Source of the DNA: Syngnathus acus
Taxonomy: Eukaryota > Chordata > Actinopteri > Syngnathiformes > Syngnathidae
Direction of reading: 5' to 3'
DNA length: 64,000 nucleotides
Assembly (NCBI RefSeq): GCF_901709675.1
Contig: NC_051102.1
Coordinates: forward strand, 8,279,412-8,343,411
A program made the position numbers and the translations under genes. The first letter of the stretch is position 1, and each line of letters starts with the position of its first letter. Below, piece by piece: positions 22,905-35,036 of this stretch. The notes below the pieces were generated by a model. That model worked only from the letters and a program-made list of their open reading frames with translations, had not been told where the DNA came from and searched no databases.

Positions 22905-24291
22905 ATGCTCTTCCTCAGCAGCGGGACGGCGGATGCTACCACCTACCACATTTCTGTCACACGAAAGGACACGCCGGGAGATGACCCGGTGTCCGAGTTA
23001 GGAATGGGCTGGGTGACAGCCTGCGCCCTGGCGGACGGTTGCAAGCCAGGAGACCAGATCATGGAAAACGCCGCCATCCTCGACAAGTGGCCGCCCCCAA
23101 GAGCGGGAAGTCTACGCCGAGAGGTGGTGGTGGAGGAGAACGAGGAGGAAGAAGAGGAGGAGGCAAAAATGAGGAGTGACGGCTTAATGACACATCCCTC
23201 TAAGAGCTCAGGTAACTCCTCAGACAAGACCGACGCAGACTCGCACAAGTACCACATCAATGTCCATGCCGGAGGACTGTCATTCGGGGGACATGGCGCC
23301 GTCACAGGGCACACGCTGCCTCGGGCCGTCCTCCGCAGGTACCGTCAGGATGAGGCCCCGCCAAGCAGGCGGACTATGAGCATGTATGGGGAACCGGCGG
23401 AGCAGCAAAGTGAGCCTCAACCGGATCGACTCAGGAGGCCGAGGAGTGTGTGCATGCTTTCGGGCCCTGGCGCGGTCCTGGTGGAACAGTGCAAGCATAA
23501 CTCCCTGAAGAGGACAGGCGCGGTGGAGGGCAGCCAGCTCTACAGGAGCAGGAAGGCCGAGCTGAGAGTTGTGGACGGCCTCAATCCGGTCGTGGTTCAC
23601 CGAGCCCCGGTTCCTGCCCAAGTGATCCCCGGGGTGCGCCACCGAAGCGGGAAGACCAGGCCTCTCAGCATGACTGTTCTGGAGCTAAGGAAAAGGGCCT
23701 CCGACGACGACAACATAAGCAGGCAGCAGAGCCACGATGGAGGAAGCTTCCTAAAAGGAGCCTTTCGTTGGAGGTTATTTGGTAGAAGCTCTCCGGATAA
23801 GAACAAGGAGAACGACGGGGACAAATGCGCAAAATCGTCTTCCAAATACGTCAAAGCGGATGCTCCCAAGAGCACACTGAGCTCATTGAGACGCAGCCTG
23901 AGTATGCGCATCCGGCGGGCTCGCCCCCGGGACAAAGCCACTCCGGGCTGTGAAGGGGCCAAAGCCGCCGCCGACCCCATGCCTCCTCAGCCTTTCTCGT
24001 ACCTCACGGGGAGAACGCTGTCGTCTTCCGGCGAGCGGGTTGTCGACGGGGGTGTCCAATACATCCACTATCGCAGCAGGGGCAAGGTCAAGGTGATGGA
24101 GGTGCCCCTATGCCCGAGCAAATTGTCCAAACCGGCTCAGGAGGAGCCCAGCATTTGGCAGCTCATAGCCAACCGCTTCAGAAGGAAAGAGCAGCCGGAT
24201 AAATGCGAATGGAAAGACGCAGGCCGGCATCATAAGTCACTGCCTGTCGCCATAGAGACCCTGGCAGACACAGAGGCTCAGAAAGGTCAAG
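22905..24291 (+). CDS. agap3: agap3 large alternative first exon (PIKE-L-like N-terminus)
   Basis: This is a 1,387-bp single exon of 462 codons plus one base. The start is the first ATG after an in-frame TAG at 22875. The donor is AAG|GTAAGA, phase 1, fitting the 27275 exon. The opening TTYHISVTRK resembles the TTTYLISLTL opening of the long AGAP2 isoform PIKE-L, and a tryptophan/basic motif (SIWQLIANRFRRK, residues 416-428) sits where PIKE-L has KMLKFISGIF. Other features are an acidic tract (78-86), a second YHINV copy (116-120), and several basophilic kinase-type sites (RRTMS 155-159, RKRAS 262-266, RRSLS 329-333). The exon is GC-rich, and its long open frame contrasts with the stop-rich flanking introns. 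In PIKE-L this region binds signalling partners; a similar role here is inferred. Confidence 0.82.
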
Positions 24292-27274
24292 GTAAGACCT
24301 GCAAGACCTTTTTCCCTACACTCAGTGTTCTATTCACATCCCCCCCCCCCCTTCCATCTCACGTCCCCCGGTTGCTGTAAAGAAAGTCTCAAGTGCATTT
24401 TTTTTTTTCGTCGAATGAAAAACACATGGGGAACTTGGGGTTTGGGTGGCATTCCAAAACATGTGGAGTGCTTTAGGAATTTCTATTTTTGGGACCATTT
24501 CCGTCCGTTCGTTCTCTGCAACTTTGAACCGCCTGACGGCAAAATGAATGGACTCGGCGCGCTCACCCATTTGTTTGACTCTGAAACGCTCTCGGATGAA
24601 GGTTATTTCGATGTCCCGGTCTTCTGTTGGCCTTCAAAGGTCTATTAAAAGAGTCAGCGGCTGTATTAGGGATGCTTTTTGCAAGCTAGCGCAGCTAAAT
24701 TCAGATAGCTCGGGTTGAGGTGAAGAAACTGGTGCAAACTTCTATTCATGGTTACCTCAGAAATGAAAGAGAAAATGTCCTAGCTGGGCTTCTGCATGTT
24801 TTTTTTTTATTGACTGTCACCATTACGCACAGCAGACCTTTAACCTGGCAAATGATATCTTATCCAGTCCAATTGCGTCCTAAGGTCGAGCGTGCTCGTC
24901 CTCCGCCGCTTTTGTGTTGTCGCCGGTTACCTGGGCGACGTCTCAGCCAACGCGGCCGGGTCCTGCCGCGTTTGTCCGTTCTAATCCCGAGTGCGAGGCA
25001 GTCAGGCGTCAGGAATGTAGGTGCGCCGAGCCAGTGCTAGCTGCCTGTCGCTACCTGCCTAAAGTGCTCGTTGGCTAATTAGATCCAGAAAGCTTCAACA
25101 CCCCCACCCCGAACGTAAACCATGACAACAAAACACACCTGAATGCTTCCTGATGACCACCTGATGACAAACCTCTGCAAGATATTTGAGGTGCCCACCC
25201 CCCCACCTGTGGAGGAACAAAGCTCCTCTGTTGTGTGGATGGATGCATGAGTGAATGGCACGCATGGGTTTCCGTTACCGTTATATTTTTTTTTAAATCA
25301 TGGCTTGATTTTTTTGGGTCGAAATAGCTTTAGCGTCGATTAATGATACACTAAGGCTGCTGGTGTTCTGCAGTTTGCCATTTCAGGCAGGTGGAAACGG
25401 AAGATAAATCAGACACGAATCCGCCTGGAACCCCACAAATTGATTCGATCAATCGTTGCATCGTAGCAACAGACTCCTCCATCTGTACTTTTGAATAGAA
25501 GAACCCGGTCGGAGCGGCCGGCATGTGTCTTTTAGAAGTTATCGCTGTCTGAGACGCTCGCTTTAAGAGCGTGAAGTCAGCTGCGTCATCACCACCGCCG
25601 ACGCGGCTATGGAGATGTTTGCCTCGGTCTCGGCCCGGACTGATTGTGTTTATCGCGGAGCGCTGCAGATAACGGTTTGGTGTTTGGGCACTCAGCAGAA
25701 CGCAGATAACGGCTAAGACTAGTCGCTCTGTAAATTGCTTCGAAGAGAAGAACGGGAAAGTACTCTGAGGCTACTCTTGTTATAATCATGAAGAAAAAAA
25801 AAAAAGTATGTTTAAGGACACACGGGATGTTTTTCTAGTAGTTTGAACCGCTCTTGTCCTAAAGTAAATCATTGTGCCCTTCCTTACTGATTTTATTTTC
25901 TGATGGTCCAACAGTGAACATCATTTGATGCCCAACTGAGAGAAGCCGAAGTACTAATTGCTAGCTAAAAATCACCCTCTATAATTTCAAGTGGGAACAC
26001 TGTTTGGAAAAATCTTTGAGGGGGGAAAAATATAAATTTCAAGGTCCCCCCGCTAAAATAAACCACCGCACAGCCATTTTTTTTTTTGTTTTTTTTGCTG
26101 CCTTTGCATTTTTTCCCTTAAGCGTAATCCGCCAGGAAACCGACTGGTCGTTTTAGATACAAGTCGACATGAGCGGCAAAGTGAAAAGCAGGCAAACAAG
26201 CTGAAGCTTCCCTCTTTCCATTAGACAAAGACGGTGTCCTGTCAAGGCATCACAAACGCGGGGGGCTCGTCACCCCCCTATTTGGCATTCTGGGGCAGTC
26301 TTTTGGAGATGCTCATTCTTTACGGGTGACGTAAGTGGAGCACATGGATTCAATTAGGCCATTTTTTTTTTTTAATGCATGGCCGTGCTGTAATTTGCCA
26401 GGGCGCCAAGCATCTCTTCCTAGTGATAAAACACAAAATACAAAGCAACAGTCGTCCACAAAACTAACGCTTTAAAACGAGGAGGCGTTCACTGAAACCC
26501 AACCGGTCGGGTTTCTTCTTCTTGTGCATGTCGTGACATGTTCAAGCCATAAAGGGGGATGTTAAAGTGCTGCGTAAAACTACACCACTAAACGAGAAAA
26601 GTATACACCGGGGCGGGGGGCACGTGAAGGAGGCCGCTTGAAGACGCGCTCGCCGTGGGAAGTCTTGATACGTAAACATCGCCCACTTAATTGCAGGCCT
26701 TGCGATACTTGAGTGTACTCCATACATGAAGAGAAAATTGTATACATGTTTAGGACTGTGGTGTGTGTGTGGGCGGGGTCACGTGTTTACTTCAGTTTTT
26801 AAACATTTATTTTGGCCATGAGTTTGTGTTTTTTCTAAGGATGCCAAGAATTTTCTTATTTACTCACACATTTTTTTTTTACACAGGAAATTTAACTTTT
26901 GATGAGAATAACTCAACTTTAATTGTGGAGATCTTAGTTGCTATACCAACTAATCACGATTAAAAACTAGTTTTTCTTGGTTACATTTATCCCCATTTAA
27001 AATTCAAAATTTTTGGTGAGACATCCCCAAAAACAAAACATCAGCTCGTTTTTTTTTAACCAGTCGTTTTGGTAATATTGTCACATTATTGTCGCTCAAC
27101 TCGTGACAAGGCAGCCGCATCAGCTGACGAACAACCAGCACATGGAAACATTTTTTGATATGATGTGAGATTAGCAGATAAAAGTCCAATTATGAATAGA
27201 ATGTCTTCATAAATGCACTGTGAGGAGTCTTGTATTGCTATTGACTGGTTTTATTTTTATCCTTCTCCTTTTAG
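24292..27274 (+). other. agap3 intron before the first shared exon
   Basis: AT-rich with T- and A-tracts, and a CG-richer patch near 24900-25000. No further exon recognised. Confidence 0.8.
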
Positions 27275-27333
27275 ATTCTTTTGTCAACAGCCAGGAATGG
27301 ACACTGAGCCGGTCTGTGCCAGAGCTGAAAGTG
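27275..27333 (+). CDS. agap3: agap3 shared exon, start of common core (DSFVNSQEW)
   Basis: The acceptor is TTTTAG and the donor GTG|GTGAGT. The exon completes an Asp codon from the upstream phase-1 exon and reads SFVNSQEWTLSRSVPELKV, the invariant lead-in to the AGAP GTP-binding-like domain. Ser after the Asp matches AGAP3 (AGAP1 has Ala). All alternative first exons of the gene should splice here. Confidence 0.93.
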
Positions 27334-28585
27334 GTGAGTTACGGCAGCCTTCTCCCCGAGAGCCTTAATAAAAACCAATCAAGTACGACCAGGTTAAAAT
27401 AAAATACAAATAAAAAAGTACAGCTATTATTAAAATAGCTTCCAAATTCAACTAAATTGGTTTCTGTATTTATTTATTTTTTGCTGTATTCCGACTGGAA
27501 GCGTCTCCTATTGCTGAGGCGGCGTTTCTCTTGCGCGGTGGTGGTAGCCTTTCGGAGTTGACTCATTGTTTTCACAGCACACAGCCTCCATGTTTCGCTA
27601 ACTCGCTCACACACTCGTACGGAGAACTCTTGAAGTTGTGCCGGGGAATATCAGATGCAGATTGCCCGTCATGTGGCCTTTATAATTCGAACCATACCTG
27701 ACTTTAGCGCCCACTAATGATCTGAGGAGGGAGGAGAATGAGCTATGTCGTAGCCCCGTTTTGTTCTTGCCAGATTGGCTAACTTCCTCCCCCACCCCAG
27801 AACGTTTTTTTTTTAACTCCTTCATACCGGTTGGAGGAAACGCCGCAAAGCCTGCAACCAATCATAAGTGACTCTTCCAAGTAGCCCTTAAACAAACGTG
27901 TTTAGTCTCCTTTACATCCCACTGTGATCAGAGGTTGATGATCTCTGCAGGCTGCAGCTGCTTTTTATTTTGCAGCAGTTAACAAAGGTGAACTTTCCTT
28001 CTATGCAATTAATTGCAGCATTTTTTTGGTCACTGTAATTATGTCGCCCTGGTTCCGCTAATGATTAAGAGAATAACACGCAAAAACATAAAGAGAAGAT
28101 GTAATTACAACACGGCACACTTTCATATACGGTACGCAAAATTATAACATAACGTGCCATCTCTAAATACACAAAATAATACAAATAAATATAACCATCA
28201 TGGTTCGGTTTTCTTTTGTCATCTTTCCTTTGTTATTTGAAGTCGCCTATTTTTTCTGTACTCAACAAAAGTATTACTTTGGTGCCGTCATCTGGGGCCT
28301 TGGTGCCAGGGAACTATGTAAAGGTCAGTTTGGGAGTTTCCTTTGGACAAAGGTAGTGCTTTGCCACCATCTTTTGAGATGGGCGTAGGAGTTACAGTTA
28401 GACCGGTTATAATGTTGCTCGTGAGCTACTAATGGTAGGTGGGCGCCCTCTAGTGGTTTGCGAAGGAATCACTAAATGAAACGATGCAGTGGCTTTTTCC
28501 CTCCGATTCGGTGTGATTCATTGGCCGCCACGATTTGAAATGTCACGGAAGAGCTCATGTCTCTCGCCTTTCTGTTGTTTTGCAG
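27334..28585 (+). other. agap3 intron
   Basis: No exon seen. Contains the minus-oriented CTCF-like site at 28443. Confidence 0.85.
28443..28456 (-). promoter_or_regulatory. CTCF-like motif, minus orientation
   Basis: Reverse complement CCACTAGAGGGCGC matches the CTCF core CCASYAGRKGGCRS at all 14 positions. It lies 130 bases before the P-loop exon of agap3. Motif match only; no binding data. Confidence 0.4.
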
Positions 28586-28673
28586 GGAATTGTGGGGAAT
28601 CTGTCCAGCGGCAAGTCGGCCTTAGTCCACCGCTACTTGACGGGGACCTATGTGCAGGAAGAGTCTCCTGAAG
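28586..28673 (+). CDS. agap3: agap3 exon, P-loop of the GTP-binding domain
   Basis: This exon reads [20 protein letters not shown] and continues TYVQEESPE. It holds the phosphate-binding loop GNLSSGKS (GX4GKS), residues 486-493 of the long isoform. The flanking sites are TTGCAG and GAAG|GTAATT. It enters in phase 0 and leaves in phase 1. Confidence 0.95.
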
Positions 28674-31160
28674 GTAATTATTTTTATTTTTTCTGATTCA
28701 AAAGTAATCTTAACCAGTGTTCTTGCATTAAATTCAATCATAATACATAGCTTTCAATTTCATTTCCCTTTCTATTCAATAAATATAGAACTTGTGGATC
28801 ATGATCTATTTAGAGGAAAATAGCATTAGAATGTATTTCATTTTGTATTCAAGACAAATACAATTGATATTGAATGTATTATTTAGTCTGAGCTTCTTCC
28901 AAGTGGCTCTGCCTATCCCCTGACACATTTTCAAAAATAGGCAGATAAAAGATTGACTTGATAGTCCAATTTCAAACCTGATGGCAGACCAACTTTTTAT
29001 ATACATTCACAAAGTCCATTTTCCATAATGTGTGCTCTCACAATTTTCCATAATATAAATGTTGCACTCCTGAGCCATTTATCCGCGATGCCTCCGTAAT
29101 CAATTGCGGAGACTGGAAGATGACAACCCAAGCGTATCAGCGCCATCGTAATGAGAACGGCGCCCTCTGGCCCCACTTTGCCATCCTCAAAGATAGACTG
29201 GAATGCTTGCCGTGTGAATTTGTATCGTGTAGTTTCCGTCATCTTGATGCAGCAAAAAGAGAGCCAGACACTTCTCGACAATTCTGATTGGCAGCCATCT
29301 CGCTCACATTTCCAATCACCCCGATAAAAAGAGCCGCACGGCGGCTCTTCTTTAATATACAGCGCGTGGGAAAAGAAAGATACAAGCTCCGGGGTGTGTT
29401 GCCATGGCAACAGCAGATGGAGCGCCGTCGCATGTCAAGGTCTGAGCCTCTCTGTGAGTGCCGCCCACCTCGGCAGCCCTCTTTTTTTTTCTTTTTTTTT
29501 TTTAAGTTAGACCTGACCCGCTCACGTAACGCATCATCCTCCTCATCATCGTCATAGAAGGAGCTAGAAGACACCTTTGGGTGGTTATGTAACAAAATCC
29601 ATAGTCTGGCAGTGTATATGCTTCCATTGCAGAGTGTCTCCATAAATCATTCATTGTGCGCCGTGTTCCGATCCCCGTTACAAGCGCCCTTGCTCCATGC
29701 TTTGTCTGACTCGTCAAAAGCTTGGCTTTGAAAAGAAAGCCGCTGCGTGGATGGCTCGCAACACGTTACACAAGCGTCATTCAGCCAGCCAGCAAGCAGC
29801 CTGAGAGTGTCCGGCTTTCGCTAAGCTGGACGGACGGGGTGACTGACTCAAGTGGCTTTAGTTGCTGGGATGAGATGAACTGAGTCAACCTTTTGAAAGA
29901 ACCGACACTCGGTTATGCAATCTAATGAGGGCCGGCCAACTCGGCGGAACTTCTGATTTCCAAACGCAGTCTGTTCAAATAAAGAAAGCAGCTAGAAAAT
30001 CAAAGTCGTGAAAGAAATATCCATCCATCCATCTTCTGTACCGCTTTGTCCCCATATATGTGTAGTAATTTTTCCGCAGGCAAACATTGGCTCTCCCTTT
30101 TTTTTTTTTTTTGATTCATCTCCTAATCAAAACCGACTATATTATTCAGTTTTGTCAAATGGCGCTCGGAATATATTCACACGGCGAGAACATTTCTGAC
30201 TTCTCCAATACATTAGCAAGCTTTATGGCCCAACTTTCTGTCAACGAACTATTTGGATTCGAGTCCTGTGTGATTTTTCCGTGCATGTAACAGGAGTAAT
30301 TTTCAATGCATGTTATACAGTAACAGAGTGTGCACACTTTTGAAACTATAGTATCTCAGTTGTCAGCTCCTCCACTATAAAATGTTTTTTTTTTCTCTCA
30401 ATTGAGTACCAAGCACAATTGTCGGCAAAATATAATGGGAGCACCCTCAGAGGAATCCAACAAGAATTGAAAGTCCTACAAAGCAACAAATTAACCCCCT
30501 GGAGATGAAAAGATCATGAAAGTGACACTCCCCACCGCTTGGAGTTGATAATAGAAAATTCTTGGAATAGCCTTTCAAAGCCACTCCAGAGCAAAGTGTG
30601 ATTTGTTTTATTGTCTGCCTTTGCGTGGAACGCAACGACACGACGTGACCTCATAAAAAGTTTGGGCGACAAGTCGAAGTGAAGCTCCTCCAGAGTGCTT
30701 TGACAGGAAGCCGGCCGGGGGTCTCTCAGGAGCCAATTACGTGGGCGAGGAATCGCAATTTAGCATGTCTAATGCACAGCTGCGACAAAGTCACCGTCAA
30801 CGCGTACGCTCATCCGACTCCGAGCGACACAGTCGAGCCGCCTAGCAACGGCGACGCTCTTCAAGACAAAACGTCACACCCGTCGAAAAAAATTCATCAG
30901 TTTAATCATTGTGACAATTATATGGCAGCCTCACTCAGCATCACCAAATGAGCCCATGCTAGTAGTTTCGACTAACTCACTTCTGGTCGTTGAATAAAAT
31001 GCAATTTGCTGCGAATGGTGATTCCAATAATAATAATAATTATTTTTTGCTGAAATCGCCCAGTCCCAATTCTCAAGAGATTATCGACCGCATATAACCA
31101 TCTAAATAACAATACTAGATTCAAAACAAAAAACAACAGTGCGTGTCATTTGTCCTCCAG
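28674..31160 (+). other. agap3 intron
   Basis: No exon seen. Contains a CATC-repeat stub (30022-30036) and a block near 30310-30360 (GTGTGCACACTT) weakly like the Tc1 fragment at 7440. Confidence 0.8.
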
Positions 31161-31246
31161 GTGGACGCTTCAAGAAGGAAATTGTGGTGGACGGGCAAAG
31201 CTACCTCCTCCTGATCAGAGATGAAGGAGGACCTCCAGAATTACAG
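31161..31246 (+). CDS. agap3: agap3 exon, GTP-binding domain beta strands 2-3
   Basis: This exon reads [19 protein letters not shown] then [15 protein letters not shown] occupies the switch II (DXXG) position, as in other AGAPs. The acceptor is CCTCCAG and the donor CAG|GTGAGC. Confidence 0.95.
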
Positions 31247-32219
31247 GTGAGCATGGACGCCAAAAACCAGAAGCATCAACCGCAGTCATGTAGAAAGAGA
31301 GCATTAGTCCACACACCATTACCTGCCTGCTGCTCCCCCTTTTCACCTCGCATGCATTTAAAGGTCGCGGCGGATTAACGAGCAACTCGTAGCCAAACAC
31401 CCTAGAGACAGCTAATTGTTGTCAGTAAAAGAAAGAATAACGAAAGAAGCCTCATGCTAGGTCAGATAGCAGCCCGCAAACTCATGGTTTCACTTTTCAC
31501 ATTGAATCTTTTCATTGGGAATATGATTGCTCCCTGCCTAGCCAAAGTCAGCCGGGATAAGCTCCAGCTCACCTCAGGACTGGCGCGATAATAAAAAGAT
31601 GAATGGCGATTCCCACTCGACTCTGCACTTTTTCTACCGAGTCTCCCGCAACAATTTCGGTTTCAGCAACCTTTTCAGTTGAAGGTGGTGCGACCTACTT
31701 TATTACGCTAGTGGGGTGGTAAAATGCAGTTTTATTCCATGTATGATTTATTACTTCTGGTGAGGTCATAACGAGGACAGGAAGTATCCGGCACAAAAGA
31801 AATAGTTTGTCTGCTGTGAATAGTTTTTCAATGAGCCACAGCATCCAGTGTACAAAATTGTATAAAGATTTTTATACCCCCCCTCCCCCCTACACCCTTG
31901 AGAATGCACTAATTTATTCAATTTATTATTTTTATATTTTCATTGTAAGACAATGACAATTGCAGCAGCTTGCCTCTGCCTAATTTAGTCTTTGTGCAAG
32001 TTCCCTCGTATTGGGTCACAAACGATGCTACACCGCCATCATGTGGTGAAGAGTGAGAAGTAAATTTTTAAAGATGGATTGAGATCTCTGCAAACTAGTC
32101 CCTGTTTGCTATTTTGTTCTGTTGTCTGGACCTCAACTGATCCGAGACAGTAAATCAAGAGGAGAAATGTGAACGTGGTTGCATTTCAACATCCATCCGT
32201 TCTTCTTCTGTGCCCTCAG
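31247..32219 (+). other. agap3 intron
   Basis: Contains the inverted dispersed-repeat fragment at 31545. No exon seen. Confidence 0.85.
31545..31612 (-). repeat. Fragment of the same dispersed repeat family, inverted
   Basis: AAGTCAGCCGGGATAAGCTC followed by CAGCTCACC is the reverse complement of the GGTGAGCTGGAGC...CAGCTGAC part of the family. It lies in the intron after the 31161 exon. Confidence 0.45.
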
Positions 32220-32361
32220 TTTGCCGCCTGGGTGGACGCGGTGGTGTTTGTCTTCAGCCTGGAGGACGAAATCAGCTTCCAGACGGTCTACAACTACTTC
32301 CTGCGTCTGTCCAGCTACAGGAACGCCGCCGAGGTGCCCATGGTCCTCGTGGGGACACAAG
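32220..32361 (+). CDS. agap3: agap3 exon, GTP-binding domain middle
   Basis: This exon reads FAAWVDAVVFVFSLEDEISF, then QTVYNYFLRLSSYRNAAEV and PMVLVGTQ. FAAW, the VVFVF core and YNYFLRL match AGAP3 better than AGAP1. VGTQD, completed in the next exon, takes the place of the NKXD guanine motif. It ends in phase 1 at CAAG|GTGTTT, a weak donor. Confidence 0.95.
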
Positions 32362-32433
32362 GTGTTTGCGTCGCTCGCCGCGGCCGCTCGGTCTCTGTTT
32401 GCAGCGTTTCTTGAAACACCGCTTCGGTCCTAG

Positions 32434-32568
32434 ATGCCATCAGCGCCGCCAACCCCAGAGTGATCGACGACTCGCGGGCCAGAAAGTTATCCAATGACCT
32501 GAAGCGCTGCACGTACTACGAGACCTGCTCCACTTATGGCCTCAATGTGGAAAGAGTCTTTCAAGATG
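32434..32568 (+). CDS. agap3: agap3 exon, end of GTP-binding domain
   Basis: This exon reads [20 protein letters not shown], then [19 protein letters not shown] and ERVFQD, a strongly conserved AGAP block. It follows an intron of only 72 bp (32362-32433), by far the shortest in the gene. The acceptor is TCCTAG and the donor GATG|GTGAGC. Confidence 0.95.
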
Positions 32569-33181
32569 GTGAGCGGACACGTTAGCATACAATCTGGTAG
32601 CGTGTTAGCATTTTATTAATTCTTAATAATCTGCCTCTTAAAACCCTTAACAACAAGCATCAACTATGTCCTCTCCCCTTGAATTCATAATGAAGTCATC
32701 ATTTATTCTCCCCATAGCGCATTTCTAAGCTTGCCACGATATCAAACAAAATGCTGACTTTACGTTCGCCGGTTCCGGCTCCTTAATTGCTTCCCGAAGT
32801 CCGATCGGAGCTGTTTAGAAAGAGATGCTGTCAGGCAAGATCATCCCAGGTCTCGTTTGTCCCGACTGTCGGCACCACTTCCTGACGCTAATTTGCGTTC
32901 CGCCGCGTTAATTAAAGGCGGAGTTGCGCGGGGCCGCTCAAACGTTGGTCACACTTTGGGCGTCACAGCCGATGACAACCGGCGTAATTAGCTGGGACTT
33001 TTCAATTCGAGTCACCAGATTCCCAATTAATAAAATTGCACTTTTATATTATGCCTCGGAGTTCTTTTAATATTTTCGTGATGGTAGCGATACTCATAAT
33101 CATTTTGGTCATGATAATCACAAGGCAAAATTTTCATTTCTGTTTTTCCCATCCCCAATTTATATTTGTTGTGCCCTCCAG
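32569..33181 (+). other. agap3 intron
   Basis: AT-rich 3' half; no exon or repeat recognised. Confidence 0.85.
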
Positions 33182-33309
33182 TGGCCCAGAAGGTGGTGGC
33201 CATGAGGAAAAAGCAGCAGCTCTCCATCGGCCCGTGCAAGTCTCTGCCCAACTCGCCCAGCCACTCGTCAGTCCCCGCGGCGTCCATCCCCTCCGTTCAC
33301 ATTAATCAG
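33182..33309 (+). CDS. agap3: agap3 exon, VAQKVVAMRKKQQL segment
   Basis: This exon completes the GTP-binding region (VAQKVVAMRKKQQL, then SIGPCKSLPNSPSHSS) and begins the serine-rich linker (AASIPSVHINQ). The acceptor is CCTCCAG and the donor CAG|GTAGGA. Phase 1 in, phase 0 out. Confidence 0.94.
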
Positions 33310-33713
33310 GTAGGACCGCGAGGTCGGTTCGCGAGTCACATGATCATGCAACATAACTTGATTTTTTTATTTTGTTTTGTTTTTTATTTTGATAGCGTCC
33401 TCCAATTTACTTGTAACAAATCGCTTTCAATGTTAGCACCTGAGCTGAATCAACAGTACCCTCTGCTGGTTGCGGCCAAGTACTGCACTCCATTTTCCTT
33501 GTTGCTTCAGGACTCAATTAATCAGCAATTCCACACAAATTCACGGCCCTCCCCTCCACTGTGTGAATATAAATTAGCTCCAGCGCGGTCGTCTTATGTA
33601 ACCGTTGCTAAAATCGAACTCAAATTGACCCGCTGTTCTCACTTCCTGTCCTCCTCCTTCATCCGATGGTGTCCTCTTTACCTCCCCCCCCTCTTCCTCC
33701 CCTCCTCCGCCAG
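33310..33713 (+). other. agap3 intron
   Basis: The frame stays open through much of this short intron, but the strong donor at 33309 and acceptor CGCCAG at 33711 fit the family exon boundaries. A one-mismatch CTCF-like site (minus) lies at 33456-33469. Confidence 0.85.
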
Positions 33714-33869
33714 GCGGCCAACGGCGGCTGCGCGTTCAGCGACTACTCCTCCTCGGTCCCCTCCACCCCCAGCATAAGCCAGCGAGAGATGCGCATCGAG
33801 ACCATCGCTGCCTCCAACACGCCCACGCCTATTCGCAAGCAGTCCAAGCGCCGCTCCAACATTTTCACA
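33714..33869 (+). CDS. agap3: agap3 exon, serine-rich linker with basic KQSKRRS motif
   Basis: Fifty-two codons: AANGGCAFSDYSSSVPSTPS, then ISQREMRIETIAASNTP and TPIRKQSKRRSNIFT. KQSKRRS (residues 717-723 of the long isoform) is a nuclear-localisation-like basic motif. The donor ACA|GTAAGT is strong. This is the branch point. The exon can join either the terminal exon at 35037 or the exon at 37159, both of which accept phase 0. Confidence 0.94.
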
Positions 33870-35036
33870 GTAAGTATGCGACAGCTGATGCAAAGTAACA
33901 CCCACTCGCACTACTAGAGAAGGGGAGTGGCGGACTTTGTCCGCCGGAGCCAGGAGGGGTGGGGCGTGGGGGATTCAAAAAGTGCCCGAGCCAGCTTTCC
34001 TTTCTCCTCCTATGCAGGCTCGCACGGCACAATGGACACTGAAAAATAAAAATATATATATATTAGAGCCCTCAAAAAGCAAATAACGAAGATTAACACT
34101 GTGGAAATTTTTCTTGTCCTTTTTTTTTTTCTCTAATTGGGTGTAGTGAGTGGATTAGGTTTCTCACGGAACCTGTGACGACGAAGGCCCCCCCCCCCCT
34201 GCGCTGTCCGATCCAAATCTTTCACCCCCCCCACCCTTGCCCTCTCATTCTGACTGACTGGATCCTTCTCTTTTTATTTACATCACTAGAATGAGTTGGA
34301 ACCTTATCTTAAACTCAGATAATACCCCTCCCCACTTGCCAATGTCAAATCTGATTTAAAAACAAAAAAAAAACAAAAAACCTGCCAACCCCAACCCCTC
34401 ACCTCTGACCCCCCCACTCCCCCTCCCTCCCCCGTCCGTGTCCTGTCGCTTTAACCGGCAGCCTGTGGTGTGCACTAACCACTCTAAACTTCCTTAGCGT
34501 GTCTTTTTTTATGATTGTCTTCTTCCCTTTCTGCCTGCGCTCCTTCCGCCTCTTTCTCGCCACAAATTTGTCTCAGAAATTCCAGGCAACTTTCAAATGG
34601 ATGCTCTCGTACTAAAGATTGTCCTTTTGAATTCTTTGAGACAGATTTCACACTCTCAGAAAAAGAAAAAAAAAAAGCCTTATTGTCCTGATTGGTGTGC
34701 CACTGCTGTGTAGATTCGAGTTTCACATCATGGGTTCCATTTTGAAATTCCAACCGGGTTTTCCCCCCAAGCCCCTTTTTCTGACAGTGCAGGCGAGGTG
34801 AGATTGCGTCTTTTCTTGCCTCTTCTCCTTTCTGTCCCTCTTTGTCCTGTCCTCTACCTGCTCTTCTTTCTCCTCCTCTACGGCCTTGGCCATGCGGCCC
34901 ACGGCTGCCGTGGGAGCCGCACGTGGGCGGGCGGGCGGCCGGCCCTCCGAGCAGTCCAGGCCTTGTGCTATACCTCCCTTTTTGTTGTCTCCCCCCCCTA
35001 CTCCTCCTCCCCCACCCCACCCTCCTCCCTTGCTAG
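33870..35036 (+). other. agap3 intron before the alternative terminal exon
   Basis: Strongly pyrimidine-biased (C-runs near 34190, 34225 and 34410; T/C tract from 34800 to 35030). This long tract ends at the acceptor of the alternative terminal exon. If the intron is retained, translation stops at 33915 after 15 extra codons. Confidence 0.8.

Noticed and set aside
33166-33777. 203-codon frame on the + strand across two agap3 exons
   Set aside because: It runs out of frame through the exons at 33182 and 33714 and the intron between them; the real frame and splice sites are clear.
34484-35020. 178-codon frame on the minus strand
   Set aside because: It is the complement of the pyrimidine-rich intron; the product is low-complexity Arg/Gly/Glu/Lys.
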